The notes beneath the pieces were generated by a model that was not told where the DNA came from, made no database searches, and saw only the letters and a program-made list of their open reading frames with translations. From the NCBI RefSeq assembly GCF_017873675.1, contig NZ_JAGGKK010000029.1, positions 1 through 32,560 of the forward strand: 32,560 nucleotides of DNA, in the 5' to 3' direction. The translations under genes and the position numbers were made by a program. Positions within the stretch are counted from its first letter, which is position 1. Every line of letters begins with the position of its first letter. Source of the stretch: Virgibacillus litoralis (GTDB lineage Bacteria; Bacillota; Bacilli; Bacillales; Amphibacillaceae). Shown here one piece after another: positions 1 to 7,138 of this stretch.

Positions 1-301
1 TCTTAACGGAGGACCTTTTTATGTTTCAAGAGGGGGGGACGTCTCCCCAATAGGAATGCTCCTGTGGGAGCTGAGGCCTAGATGAGACTACGCAGTGACG
101 TAGGAGCAAGGAGGCTCATCAGCCGCCCACGGAAAGCGAAGTGTATTTCCAGAGCGGCATAATAGCACTCAAACTTTAAAAAAGTACTTCGCAGTTTATA
201 TCTAATCTGCAATAAAAAACCCGAACTAATTTTAATTCTATTTCAAGAATTTTGAATATAGTTCGGATTTTACTTTGACTAAATACTTTTGTCCCAGCCA
301 C
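1..301 (-). repeat. Composite dispersed repeat, copy 1
   Basis: This gene-free stretch is a composite repeat read on the minus strand. It has an AT-rich terminator-like arm (217-270), a short linker with the motif GATTAGATATAAACTGCGAAG (about 190-210), and a GC-rich module (about 60-150) ending in GTGTATTTCC at 141-150. The same parts in the same order recur on the plus strand at 26151-26413, and the GC-rich module also recurs at 26502-26608. The far end of the GC module is degraded: the expected GGAAATACAC terminus is replaced by a G-tract palindrome near 31-48. No protein-coding signal is visible. From memory, such modules are frequent in intergenic regions of Bacillaceae. Confidence 0.75.
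217..270 (-). terminator. Intrinsic terminator formed by the repeat's AT-rich arm
   Basis: The minus-strand RNA folds AAATCCGAACTA (270-259) against TAGTTCGGGTTT (228-217), with one U-G wobble, and is followed by a run of T. It lies about 50 bases after the stop of the small gene at 319-510 and probably ends that transcript. The plus-strand version would have an A-C mismatch, so the minus reading is favoured. Confidence 0.7.
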
Positions 302-318
302 ATTTAATTAGATCTATT

Positions 319-510
319 TTAACGTTTTTTTAATTTCTCCTGTTCACTGTTTTTCCTTAAAGAAGTCGCATCAAAAGGATTAGCAAATTGGTTGCTTTTA
401 CCTGTTTGAATACCAATTTGTTTTCCACCTGGATCAGATATGATGCCTTCTTTTACACCATCAAAATGCGGGTCCTCATCACCATTATTTGTATTTCTTT
501 TATCTGTCAT
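319..510 (-). CDS. Small hydrophilic protein of unknown function (63 aa)
   Basis: The reading frame starts with ATG at 510 and is preceded by a near-perfect ribosome binding site (AGGAGGTGG, complement of 516-524), which is the main reason to accept it as a gene. The product is 63 residues, highly polar and charged. It has no membrane segment, no cysteine, a DEDPHFDG-type acidic patch near the N-terminus and a lysine-rich C-terminus. I do not recognise a family. The composition would fit a small soluble, possibly spore- or stress-associated protein, but that is only a guess. Downstream is the terminator at 217-270, so it is probably monocistronic. Confidence 0.7.
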   Translation of the reverse strand: MTDKRNTNNGDEDPHFDGVKEGIISDPGGKQIGIQTGKSNQFANPFDATSLRKNSEQEKLKKR

Positions 511-658
511 CTAAACCACCTCCTAATAGTAGAGTGCTTAAAAAGTATGAAAAAAATTCAATACGAACTTTTATGGAATCTTTTTATAAACCAAGCTAAT
601 AAAAAAATAAAAAATAGGGAGAATAAGAATTAATATACTTTATGGATGGTGGCCAATA

Positions 659-871
659 ATGAAAAAGCGAAATCAATTTGAGAAGCAAATTAAAAATGTA
701 GAAGAGGAAACAGATAGTCCAGCTGTATTAAATGATGTAGTAGACAGTGAATTTAAACAGTATCCAGGGCAGAATGAAAATCAGAAGGAAGATAGTCTGA
801 TTTCGCCTCTTGAAGAGGCCGTGCAACATAATATAGATGGGAAAACATGGATCACAACAGATGATGAATAG
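659..871 (+). CDS. Small acidic protein of unknown function (70 aa)
   Basis: The ATG at 659 follows a modest ribosome binding site (GGATGGTGG, about 643-651). The 70-residue product begins with a basic stretch (MKKRNQFEKQ) and then becomes strongly acidic and glutamine/asparagine-rich, ending in TTDDE. There is no signal peptide, membrane segment or known motif. It lies between the divergent small gene at 319-510 and the proBA promoter at 917. Base composition matches the surroundings. I do not recognise the family, and the weak ribosome binding site leaves some doubt that it is translated. Confidence 0.5.
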   Translation: MKKRNQFEKQIKNVEEETDSPAVLNDVVDSEFKQYPGQNENQKEDSLISPLEEAVQHNIDGKTWITTDDE

Positions 872-916
872 ATAAAGGCATCTTTCTCATATGCTTAAAA
901 TTATTTTATCTATACC

Positions 917-945
917 TTGACGGATTGCGCGTATGAACTTATAAT
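917..945 (+). promoter_or_regulatory. Sigma-A promoter of proBA
   Basis: TTGACG at 917-922, a 17-base spacer and TATAAT at 940-945 make a near-consensus sigma-A promoter. Predicted transcription start is about 952, giving a leader of roughly 190 bases before proB. It lies downstream of the small gene ending at 871, so proBA has its own promoter. Confidence 0.8.
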
Positions 946-1044
946 ATTTTCAACGTAAAGATAATAAAAGACGAAACATTTAGTTGAAAATAATATATAC
1001 CGTTTAATTTTTGGATAGATCAACTCAGTTCGAATGGAAAACTT

Positions 1045-1076
1045 TCTTCCGTCCTTTACAGGATGGGAGGTTTTTT
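1045..1076 (+). terminator. Terminator inside the proBA leader (candidate attenuator)
   Basis: An 11-bp stem (1045-1055 with 1060-1070, including G-U pairs) closes a TTAC loop and is followed by six T at 1071-1076. It lies between the proBA promoter and the proB ribosome binding site, so transcripts must pass it to reach proB. Upstream, AGTTGA (near 983) and TCAACT (near 1019) could form a closing helix. ProBA of relatives is known to be T-box controlled, but I see no T-box consensus and the leader before the hairpin is only about 95 bases. Confidence 0.65.
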
Positions 1077-1139
1077 AATACCCAAAATAAAACTCTTAAT
1101 TTTCCCATTGTTTCAACAATATAAGAAGGGGGGATTTAT

Positions 1140-2264
1140 TTGGCAAAAGAACGTATTGTCGTAAAAATCGGAAGCAGTTCATTAACTAATTCGTACGGCG
1201 GACTTTCGAATGAGAAAATTGCTGAGCACGTTGCAGCATTATCTAAACTGAAGCGAGAAGGCAATGAAGTAATACTCATAACTTCAGGAGCTGTTGCAGC
1301 AGGTTTTACTGTATTGGGATATCAAACAAGGCCAGTAACAATACAAGGTAAACAGGCTGCGGCAGCTGTCGGACAGGGACTCCTTATGCAAAGCTATTTT
1401 GAACAATTTCAAAAGGAAGATATCGTATCCGCACAACTACTATTGACACGTCATGATTTCTCACAAGAAGAACAATACAATAATGCTTATTCGACACTTT
1501 CTGAACTTTTAAAACGTGGCATACTGCCGATTATTAATGAAAACGATTCAGTTATTGTCGATGAATTAACATTTGGAGATAATGATGTACTATCCGCTTT
1601 AGTCAGTGGTCTTATTCATGCAGATTTACTAATAATTTTAACTGATATAAATGGTCTTTATGATGGGGATCCACGTCAGAACCCAAGAGCAAAAAAGTAT
1701 AACTTTCTAGCAAAAATTACAGATGATCTTCTTGCTATTGCTGGTAATACAGGTTCAAAAGTAGGAACAGGAGGGATGCGTTCCAAATTGGAAGCTGCAA
1801 AAACAGCACTATTAGTTGGAGTTAAGGTTTTTATTGGAAAAGGCGAGGGAATCAACAAACTACTTGATATTATCTCTGGTGAAGGCGACGGAACATATGT
1901 AGGATATATTCCAAATACATTATTAAAAAATAAAAAACAATGGATAGGTATCCATTCAAACATTGCCGGACAGATTGGTATCGATTCAGGTGCTGAGTCT
2001 GCAATCATTCATCATGGTAAAAGCTTACTGCCGGCAGGTGTAAAAACATTAAAAGGATCATTTAAATCAGGTGATGTTGTTGAAGTATTAAATGAAAAAG
2101 GAGAGATTATCGGTAAGGGGCAAACAAACTATACAGTTGATGAGCTTTTTCAGATAAAGGGCCTTTCCAGCAAAGAAGCTAAAGTAATAACGATGCAAAA
2201 CAGACCAGAAGTAATTCATCGGAACAATTGGGTATCAGTGACAAAGGAGAGTGGGATAAAATGA
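1140..2264 (+). CDS. proB: Glutamate 5-kinase
   Basis: ProB phosphorylates L-glutamate to gamma-glutamyl phosphate, the first step of proline synthesis, and is usually feedback-inhibited by proline. The 374-residue product has an amino-acid kinase domain (residues about 1-255) with KIGSSSLT at 9-16, the ITSGAVAAG loop at 47-55 and the [15 protein letters not shown] segment at 133-153, then a C-terminal PUA domain (about 275-360). The full length matches the family. The start codon is TTG at 1140, supported by an AGAAGGGGGG ribosome binding site about 8 bases upstream. Its last four bases overlap the proA start (ATGA), so the two enzymes, which channel a labile intermediate, are translationally coupled. 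Confidence 0.96.
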   Translation: MAKERIVVKIGSSSLTNSYGGLSNEKIAEHVAALSKLKREGNEVILITSGAVAAGFTVLGYQTRPVTIQGKQAAAAVGQGLLMQSYFEQFQKEDIVSAQLLLTRHDFSQEEQYNNAYSTLSELLKRGILPIINENDSVIVDELTFGDNDVLSALVSGLIHADLLIILTDINGLYDGDPRQNPRAKKYNFLAKITDDLLAIAGNTGSKVGTGGMRSKLEAAKTALLVGVKVFIGKGEGINKLLDIISGEGDGTYVGYIPNTLLKNKKQWIGIHSNIAGQIGIDSGAESAIIHHGKSLLPAGVKTLKGSFKSGDVVEVLNEKGEIIGKGQTNYTVDELFQIKGLSSKEAKVITMQNRPEVIHRNNWVSVTKESGIK

Positions 2265-3508
2265 ATGAACTTAATGATAAAGGGCGAAAAGCTAGTAATC
2301 TGGCAACAACTATTGCACAGTGCACAACAAAGCAAAAAAATGATGCATTAAAACTGATAGCTAAACAACTGTTAGACGAGACAGCGTTTATTTTATCAGA
2401 GAATAACAAGGATTTAGAAGCAGGTAAAAATAATGGTATGAATGATAATTTACTTGATCGCCTAAAACTGACTAAGGAACGCATTCATGAAATGGCGGAA
2501 GGAGTCCAGCAAGTAGCAGCCTTATCCGATCCAATTGGCGAGGTACTAGAGGGATGGGATAACCCAAATGGTCTCCACTTTGAAAAAATACGTGTACCTC
2601 TTGGCGTTGTCGGGATGATTTTTGAAGCAAGACCTAATGTCACTGTAGACGCATCAAGCCTTTGTTTAAAAACTGGCAACGCGGTTTTATTACGTGGCAG
2701 TTCATCAGCGATTAATTCAAACAAGGCTATTGTAAGTGTTATTCACTGGGCACTTGAGAAGAGTGAGTTACCAACTGAATCAGTTCAATTGTTAGAAGAT
2801 ACGAGTAGAGAAACGGCAGCAAAAATGTTCAAGCTCACAGAATATTTAGATGTACTCATACCACGGGGTGGTGCAAACTTAATTAAAACAGTGGTTGATA
2901 ATGCCTCAGTACCTGTGCTTGAAACTGGTGTAGGAAATTGCCATGTCTTTATTGATGAAAGTGCTGGCAAAAATATGGCAGTAGAGATTGCAGTAAATGC
3001 AAAAACACAGCGTCCATCTGTTTGTAATGCAGCAGAAACAATTTTGGTTCATCAAAATTGGGCTGAACAGCACTTTGAGAAGCTAATTCAAGCGTTAAAT
3101 GAAAATAACGTGGAAATTAGGGCTGATAAAAAAGCTAGACAACTAGATAGTAGTTTGTTCCCCGCTACTCAAGAAGATTTTGAAACTGAATACCTTAACC
3201 TGACAGTTGCGCTACGTGTTGTGGGTAGTTTGGATGAGGCGATTGGACATATTCAAACCTTTGGGTCAAAACATTCGGAAGCAATAATTACAGAAAACAA
3301 AGATAGTGTGGAAGATTTTTTTAACAAAATAGATGCAGCTGCACTCTATCATAACGCTTCTACACGGTTTACCGATGGTTTTGAGTTCGGTTTTGGTGCA
3401 GAGATTGGTATTAGTACGCAGAAATTACATGCCCGTGGTCCAATGGGATTACCCGCCCTTACATCAACGAAATATATTGTTAGGGGATCAGGTCAAATAA
3501 AAGCATAA
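2261..3508 (+). CDS. proA: Glutamate-5-semialdehyde dehydrogenase (gamma-glutamyl phosphate reductase)
   Basis: ProA reduces gamma-glutamyl phosphate with NADPH to glutamate-5-semialdehyde, which cyclises to pyrroline-5-carboxylate, the precursor of proline. The 415-residue product is full length and shows the aldehyde-dehydrogenase-like fold: [18 protein letters not shown] near 111-128, the PRGG loop near 201-204 and the catalytic cysteine (about residue 255) in [10 protein letters not shown] longer in-frame start exists at 2228, but ATG at 2261 is chosen because AAAGGAGA sits about 10 bases upstream and the start overlaps the proB stop. In salt-tolerant Bacillaceae this pathway often supplies proline as an osmolyte, which is inference here. 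Confidence 0.96.
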   Translation: MNELNDKGRKASNLATTIAQCTTKQKNDALKLIAKQLLDETAFILSENNKDLEAGKNNGMNDNLLDRLKLTKERIHEMAEGVQQVAALSDPIGEVLEGWDNPNGLHFEKIRVPLGVVGMIFEARPNVTVDASSLCLKTGNAVLLRGSSSAINSNKAIVSVIHWALEKSELPTESVQLLEDTSRETAAKMFKLTEYLDVLIPRGGANLIKTVVDNASVPVLETGVGNCHVFIDESAGKNMAVEIAVNAKTQRPSVCNAAETILVHQNWAEQHFEKLIQALNENNVEIRADKKARQLDSSLFPATQEDFETEYLNLTVALRVVGSLDEAIGHIQTFGSKHSEAIITENKDSVEDFFNKIDAAALYHNASTRFTDGFEFGFGAEIGISTQKLHARGPMGLPALTSTKYIVRGSGQIKA

Positions 3509-3578
3509 GAGCTTCTAAGGCTTTACTCATAAATTTTCACAATAAGCCAAGTTTTAATGGGGTTTAAATGGCTGAAAT

Positions 3579-3607
3579 TTGTGTTTATTCTATCTCCGGT
3601 ATATAAT
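3579..3607 (+). promoter_or_regulatory. Promoter of the homing endonuclease gene
   Basis: TTGTGT at 3579-3584, a 17-base spacer and a perfect TATAAT at 3602-3607. The predicted start (about 3614) falls at the first base of the LexA box, a placement that would allow repression by blocking RNA polymerase. Confidence 0.65.
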
Positions 3608-3613
3608 TAAACA

Positions 3614-3625
3614 GAACACATGTTC
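3614..3625 (+). promoter_or_regulatory. LexA (DinR) box at the endonuclease promoter
   Basis: GAACACATGTTC matches the core of the Bacillus SOS operator (CGAACRNRYGTTYG) at every core position. It is palindromic and sits just after the -10 element, 31 bases before the start codon. This suggests repression by LexA and release on DNA damage. Confidence 0.7.
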
Positions 3626-3655
3626 TTGTAATTGTATATAGGGGGGAATTAATTA

Positions 3656-4639
3656 ATGGGTGAGAGGACTAAGAAGTTACGAAAAAGGACACTAACTGAC
3701 CAGGAAGTAATTAAGTTATATGTAAAAGGTAAAAGTACAACTGAAATTGGAAAATGCGCTAATGTATCTTCCAGGTATGTAAGAATGGTACTGCATAAGC
3801 ATAATGTAGAAATGCGTTCATTTGGAAGCTGGAAGCGAAAGTATTCCATGAATGAAGATTATTTTAAAACGTGGTCTAATAATATGGCCTATATATTGGG
3901 TTTTTTCGTTGCGGACGGCACAGTTGCCCGTGATATGCAGTCTATTAGTTTTGCGCAAAAGGAAAAGTATATTCTAGAGGATATAAGGAAGGAAATTGGA
4001 TCTGAACAGCCTATTTATAAAAATATGAAGACAGGTGTTCATTTACTTACATTAAGTAGTAAAATAATGAAAGAAGACATAATGACTATCCATGGGGTTA
4101 TGCCGAATAAATCCAGTCAAATTAAATTTCCAGAAGTTCCAAAGGAATATATGAGTCATTTTATTAGAGGTTATTTTGATGGAGATGGCAGTATTAGTTA
4201 TGAAAAATATACTGTTACTTTTGTGGGTGGCTCAGAGATATTTATGAAATCTTTATTAAAAATTCTAACAAGTGAGGGATTTAGGCCACAATTTGTTTCT
4301 CAAGGTAGTTATTATCGCGTCCATATAAGAGGGAGAAGATCTATTAAACTTTTCTCAAATTGGATTTATAAAAACACTGACAAATCCTTTTACCTTAGGC
4401 GAAAGTTTAATAACTTTAACAAAGAAAAACTAAAACTAGAATACTTAGAAGATAGAAAAGACCTTAGTACAAGGAAAGCAGTATCAACACGTAAATTAGA
4501 TTTCCTATTAATTTATACACAATTAAAGTCCGAACAGAAAGTATGTGATTGCATGGGGATTAAAATCACTACATTTAAGAGGTGGTTAAAGAATGATAAA
4601 AGGTTTAAGTTAGACTTTATTAATTTATCCAAGTTATAG
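3656..4639 (+). CDS. Free-standing LAGLIDADG homing endonuclease with flanking helix-turn-helix domains
   Basis: The 327-residue product carries two LAGLIDADG helices: YILGFFVADG at about 79-88 and FIRGYFDGDG at about 169-178, each ending with the acidic residue that binds the catalytic metal. It should therefore act as a monomeric site-specific double-strand endonuclease. Residues about 13-50 look like a recombinase-type helix-turn-helix, and residues about 282-315 like a second one. Start ATG 3656 follows an AGGGGGG ribosome binding site. It is not inside an intron or intein: proA upstream is intact, and the gene has its own LexA-box promoter and terminator. Function beyond DNA cleavage is unknown. 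It could be a solitary selfish gene or a domesticated nuclease. Confidence 0.85.
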   Translation: MGERTKKLRKRTLTDQEVIKLYVKGKSTTEIGKCANVSSRYVRMVLHKHNVEMRSFGSWKRKYSMNEDYFKTWSNNMAYILGFFVADGTVARDMQSISFAQKEKYILEDIRKEIGSEQPIYKNMKTGVHLLTLSSKIMKEDIMTIHGVMPNKSSQIKFPEVPKEYMSHFIRGYFDGDGSISYEKYTVTFVGGSEIFMKSLLKILTSEGFRPQFVSQGSYYRVHIRGRRSIKLFSNWIYKNTDKSFYLRRKFNNFNKEKLKLEYLEDRKDLSTRKAVSTRKLDFLLIYTQLKSEQKVCDCMGIKITTFKRWLKNDKRFKLDFINLSKL

Positions 4640-4697
4640 GAACCACCTATGAGGTTTGTATCAAGAAAAATCTGGACAATGAGATATTATTTATTTT

Positions 4698-4732
4698 AAA
4701 AAATCGCCCCAATTCAATTGGGGCGATTTTTT
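4698..4732 (+). terminator. Terminator after the homing endonuclease
   Basis: A perfect 17-bp inverted repeat around one central base (AAAAAATCGCCCCAATT and its complement) ends in six T. It works in both directions by sequence and lies about 60 bases after the endonuclease stop. Confidence 0.9.
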
Positions 4733-4741
4733 AAAAATGAT

Positions 4742-4876
4742 TTACAATCTTTAAGACAAGTATTCAAAAATCTAGAAATAATTAGAAGTAGAATTATTAG
4801 AATCATTGATATGAAAGACGGCTCCGTAGTTTCGGATTTTATTGTAGACTCAGCAACTAAGAAATTAAAGAGATGA
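4742..4876 (+). pseudogene. Possible remnant of a coding sequence
   Basis: The region between the endonuclease and citA (4640-5024) holds no complete gene. One frame is open from the terminator to TGA at 4874-4876 and reads as a plausible protein tail (charged, ending VDSATKKLKR), but it has no ribosome binding site or upstream start. The only internal ATG, at 4811, would give 21 residues. It may be the leftover 3' end of a gene lost or displaced here. I do not recognise it and it may be chance. The rest, 4877-5005, is AT-rich with no visible feature. Confidence 0.25.
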
Positions 4877-5005
4877 GGTTGTTCGAGAGATAAAAAGTAG
4901 AATTTAACTTCGGGTTAACATAATATATATTATAGGAAGTTATATTAATTTTAATAAATTTCATCTCAATTTCCAAGTATACTATTGATAGTGAGATAAA
5001 ATAGA

Positions 5006-5038
5006 AAAAAATCACGCTATAAATTTATAACGTGATTT
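5006..5038 (-). terminator. Terminator overlapping the end of citA
   Basis: Read on the minus strand, AAATCACGTTATAA pairs with TTATAGCGTGATTT (one G-U) and is followed by T residues. The citA stop codon (5025-5027) lies inside the hairpin. Confidence 0.75.
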
Positions 5039-6098
5039 CGTGATTATTTTCTCCAACATATCTAGCTGCTGGTCGGAAAATCGTATTATTATTTATCTGT
5101 TCCGTTGCGTGTGCACACCAACCAACAACTCGGCTTGAACTGAAGATTGCTGTAAATAACGTTGAATCTAACTCCAGTGATTTCATAATTGCTGCAGCAT
5201 AATATTCTACGTTTGTATATAGTTTCTGATTTGGTTTATATGTCTTCAGTATTCTTATTGTTTCTTGTTCCGTTTTTAATGCTAAATTAATCCAATCAGG
5301 AATATCAGCCAACTCAAGTAATTTGTCTTTTAGAGCTTCTGCACGTGGATCAAACGTTTTATACACTCTATGACCAAACCCCATAATTCTTTCATTTTTA
5401 TTTAGTTTTTTGTGAATTACTTCACCTATTTTATTTTCGTTACCTATTTCATCAAGTAATTTTATAACTCCAGATGGTGCGCCACCATGTAATGGTCCTT
5501 TCATAGTTCCTAAAGCACTTGTTACCGCAGCAGTAAGATCACTTTTTGTGGAAATAGTTACTCTTGCAGAAAATGTCGATGCATTCATTCCATGTTCCAT
5601 AGTCATAATCATATACGCCTCAAGCATCTTAACGTCCGATTTATTTAGACTGCCAACAAGCATATAAAGAAAGTTTTCAATATGAGATAGGTTTAAGTCA
5701 GGTTCAATTACTTTCATTGAACTTAAACTCCGATAACGGTAAGCGATTATTGTTGGCATGATTGCTATAAGCTGGATAGCATCAGTATTACTAGATAGTG
5801 ACGATATTGCAGTTCTCAGAACATCCATTATAGATAAATGTTTTGGTAGGTTTTCTATTATTTTATTGACATGGCCAGGCAATTTGCGCTGGTTCTTTAA
5901 CTTTGAATTAAATTCAACGAGTGCTTGATTAGATGGTAATTCCCCGTACAGCAAAAGATAAGCAACTTCTTCAAAAGTGTTATTTTTTACAAGGTTTTGA
6001 ATGGGTGTGCCTCTATAAATCAATGCTCCATTTTTGCCGTCGATATTACTTAACTTCGTTTCCGTAACAATTACTCCTTTTAATCCTGGCTGGTACAT
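5025..6098 (-). CDS. citA: Citrate synthase, CitA type
   Basis: Citrate synthase condenses acetyl-CoA with oxaloacetate at entry to the TCA cycle. The 357-residue product is the short bacterial form. Active-site elements are visible: HGMNASTF (His169), GPLHGGAP (His204), GFGHRVY (His243) and SSRVVGW (Arg323). The residue normally occupied by the catalytic aspartate (NVDFY) is glutamate here (NVEYY, Glu298), so activity may be low or tuned differently. ATG at 6098 follows an AAGGGGAG site. The divergent LysR regulator next door reproduces the citA-citR arrangement of Bacillus subtilis, which supports CitA over CitZ or methylcitrate synthase. The latter cannot be excluded from sequence alone. 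Confidence 0.88.
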   Translation of the reverse strand: MYQPGLKGVIVTETKLSNIDGKNGALIYRGTPIQNLVKNNTFEEVAYLLLYGELPSNQALVEFNSKLKNQRKLPGHVNKIIENLPKHLSIMDVLRTAISSLSSNTDAIQLIAIMPTIIAYRYRSLSSMKVIEPDLNLSHIENFLYMLVGSLNKSDVKMLEAYMIMTMEHGMNASTFSARVTISTKSDLTAAVTSALGTMKGPLHGGAPSGVIKLLDEIGNENKIGEVIHKKLNKNERIMGFGHRVYKTFDPRAEALKDKLLELADIPDWINLALKTEQETIRILKTYKPNQKLYTNVEYYAAAIMKSLELDSTLFTAIFSSSRVVGWCAHATEQINNNTIFRPAARYVGENNHEITL

Positions 6099-6128
6099 TT
6101 TACGCTCCCCTTCCCTCTCAATGATATT

Positions 6129-6147
6129 TTAATTGTATATCAATTAA
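6129..6147. promoter_or_regulatory. Inverted repeat between citA and citR (candidate CitR operator)
   Basis: TTAATTG, five bases, CAATTAA: a perfect 7-bp dyad in the divergent promoter region, with the AT-rich character and spacing of LysR-type operators. A TATAAT at 6176-6181 could serve citR. Binding of the regulator here is inference. Confidence 0.5.
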
Positions 6148-6204
6148 TTCATTATTAAAATTTAATTATTTTTAGTATAATAATAAATATATTTTATTAA
6201 TGAG

Positions 6205-7092
6205 GTGTTACTTATCGATACACGAACATTAAAAACCTTTATATTGGCTGCAGAACATGAGAATTATAGGATTGTTTCGGAAAAACTGTTTATTACTCAG
6301 CCAGCTGTAAGTTCTCAGATAAGGCAATTGGAAAAGGAAATTGGTGGTAAGCTATTCAATAAACGTGGCAGACATATAAAATTAACCGAATTAGGTCGAT
6401 TATTTCACAAAGAAGCAAAGGATATTGTTGCTCAAAGTGAAAGAAGTTTGAGTCAAATCAGTAAATTTCAGCAAGGATTTAATAAAACATTGCGTATTGC
6501 TATTTCACCTTTGCTAGCCGATACGATTCTGCCAAGTATTTTAAGAGAGTATACAAATCAATATCCTCATGTTGAATTATCAATACAAGTGCTGGAGTCA
6601 AAAGAGATAGCTTCTTTAGTGGAAGAAGGAAGTGTAGACGTGGGATTATCCTGCTTACCTGGAGATCCAAACGTGAAATGCTTGAAATTTCACGAGGAGT
6701 CTGTTGGTCTTGTATGTAATCACGACGGCTATGATGCGGAGTCTGGTCCTATTGTTGATGCAAAGGATCTTCTTGAAAATAATATTATTTTAACAGATAA
6801 TCATCCATCCTATTGGAATGTTCTAAAGGAGCAATTGAAAGCCACATTATCCTCATACCAATTTATGAGCGTCACACACTCCTATATAGCAAAACGTTTT
6901 ATTTTGGAAGGTATTGGTGTGAGTTTTCTTCCAAAATCCATTATAAATCGTGAAATAGTCGAAGGCAGATTAATGGAAATCCCCGTTTCTTTTATGGAAT
7001 TGCCAAAAGCAAATATGTATATAATTTACAAATATGAACATGAAATCGAAACTGAGTTTGTGAAATTTATATCTAATTTTCATTTAAGTTAA
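6205..7092 (+). CDS. citR: LysR-family transcriptional regulator, CitR type
   Basis: The product (about 292-295 residues) has the LysR N-terminal helix-turn-helix (TLKTFILAAEHENYRIVSEK, then FITQPAVSSQIRQLEKEIGGKLF) and a type-2 periplasmic-binding-like effector domain (about 90-290). Divergent position beside citA suggests it regulates citA, as CitR does in Bacillus subtilis. The start is unclear. The only standard in-frame start is GTG at 6205, but it lies inside the ribosome binding site TGAGGTG (6201-6207). The position expected from both that site and family alignments is the codon ATC at 6214, giving (M)DTRTLKTF. A hairpin at 7095-7121 follows the stop. Confidence 0.88.
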   Translation: MLLIDTRTLKTFILAAEHENYRIVSEKLFITQPAVSSQIRQLEKEIGGKLFNKRGRHIKLTELGRLFHKEAKDIVAQSERSLSQISKFQQGFNKTLRIAISPLLADTILPSILREYTNQYPHVELSIQVLESKEIASLVEEGSVDVGLSCLPGDPNVKCLKFHEESVGLVCNHDGYDAESGPIVDAKDLLENNIILTDNHPSYWNVLKEQLKATLSSYQFMSVTHSYIAKRFILEGIGVSFLPKSIINREIVEGRLMEIPVSFMELPKANMYIIYKYEHEIETEFVKFISNFHLS

Positions 7093-7094
7093 AA

Positions 7095-7121
7095 CAGAAG
7101 CAACCAAATTGGCTGCTTCTG
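7095..7121. terminator. Hairpin between convergent citR and yhfW-like genes
   Basis: CAGAAGC..CCAA pairs with TTGG..GCTTCTG. On the minus strand it is followed by TTTT, so it mainly fits the end of the oxidoreductase gene. It may also help end citR. Confidence 0.65.
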
Positions 7122-7138
7122 ATAAGTAAAGGAACTAA

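Noticed and set aside
1034-1078. A 14-codon frame across the proBA leader terminator, as a possible leader peptide
   Set aside because: It has no ribosome binding site and only one proline codon, so it does not look like a proline-sensing leader peptide.
2228-2260. Upstream extension of proA to 2228
   Set aside because: It lies within proB without a ribosome binding site and adds residues not seen in the family.
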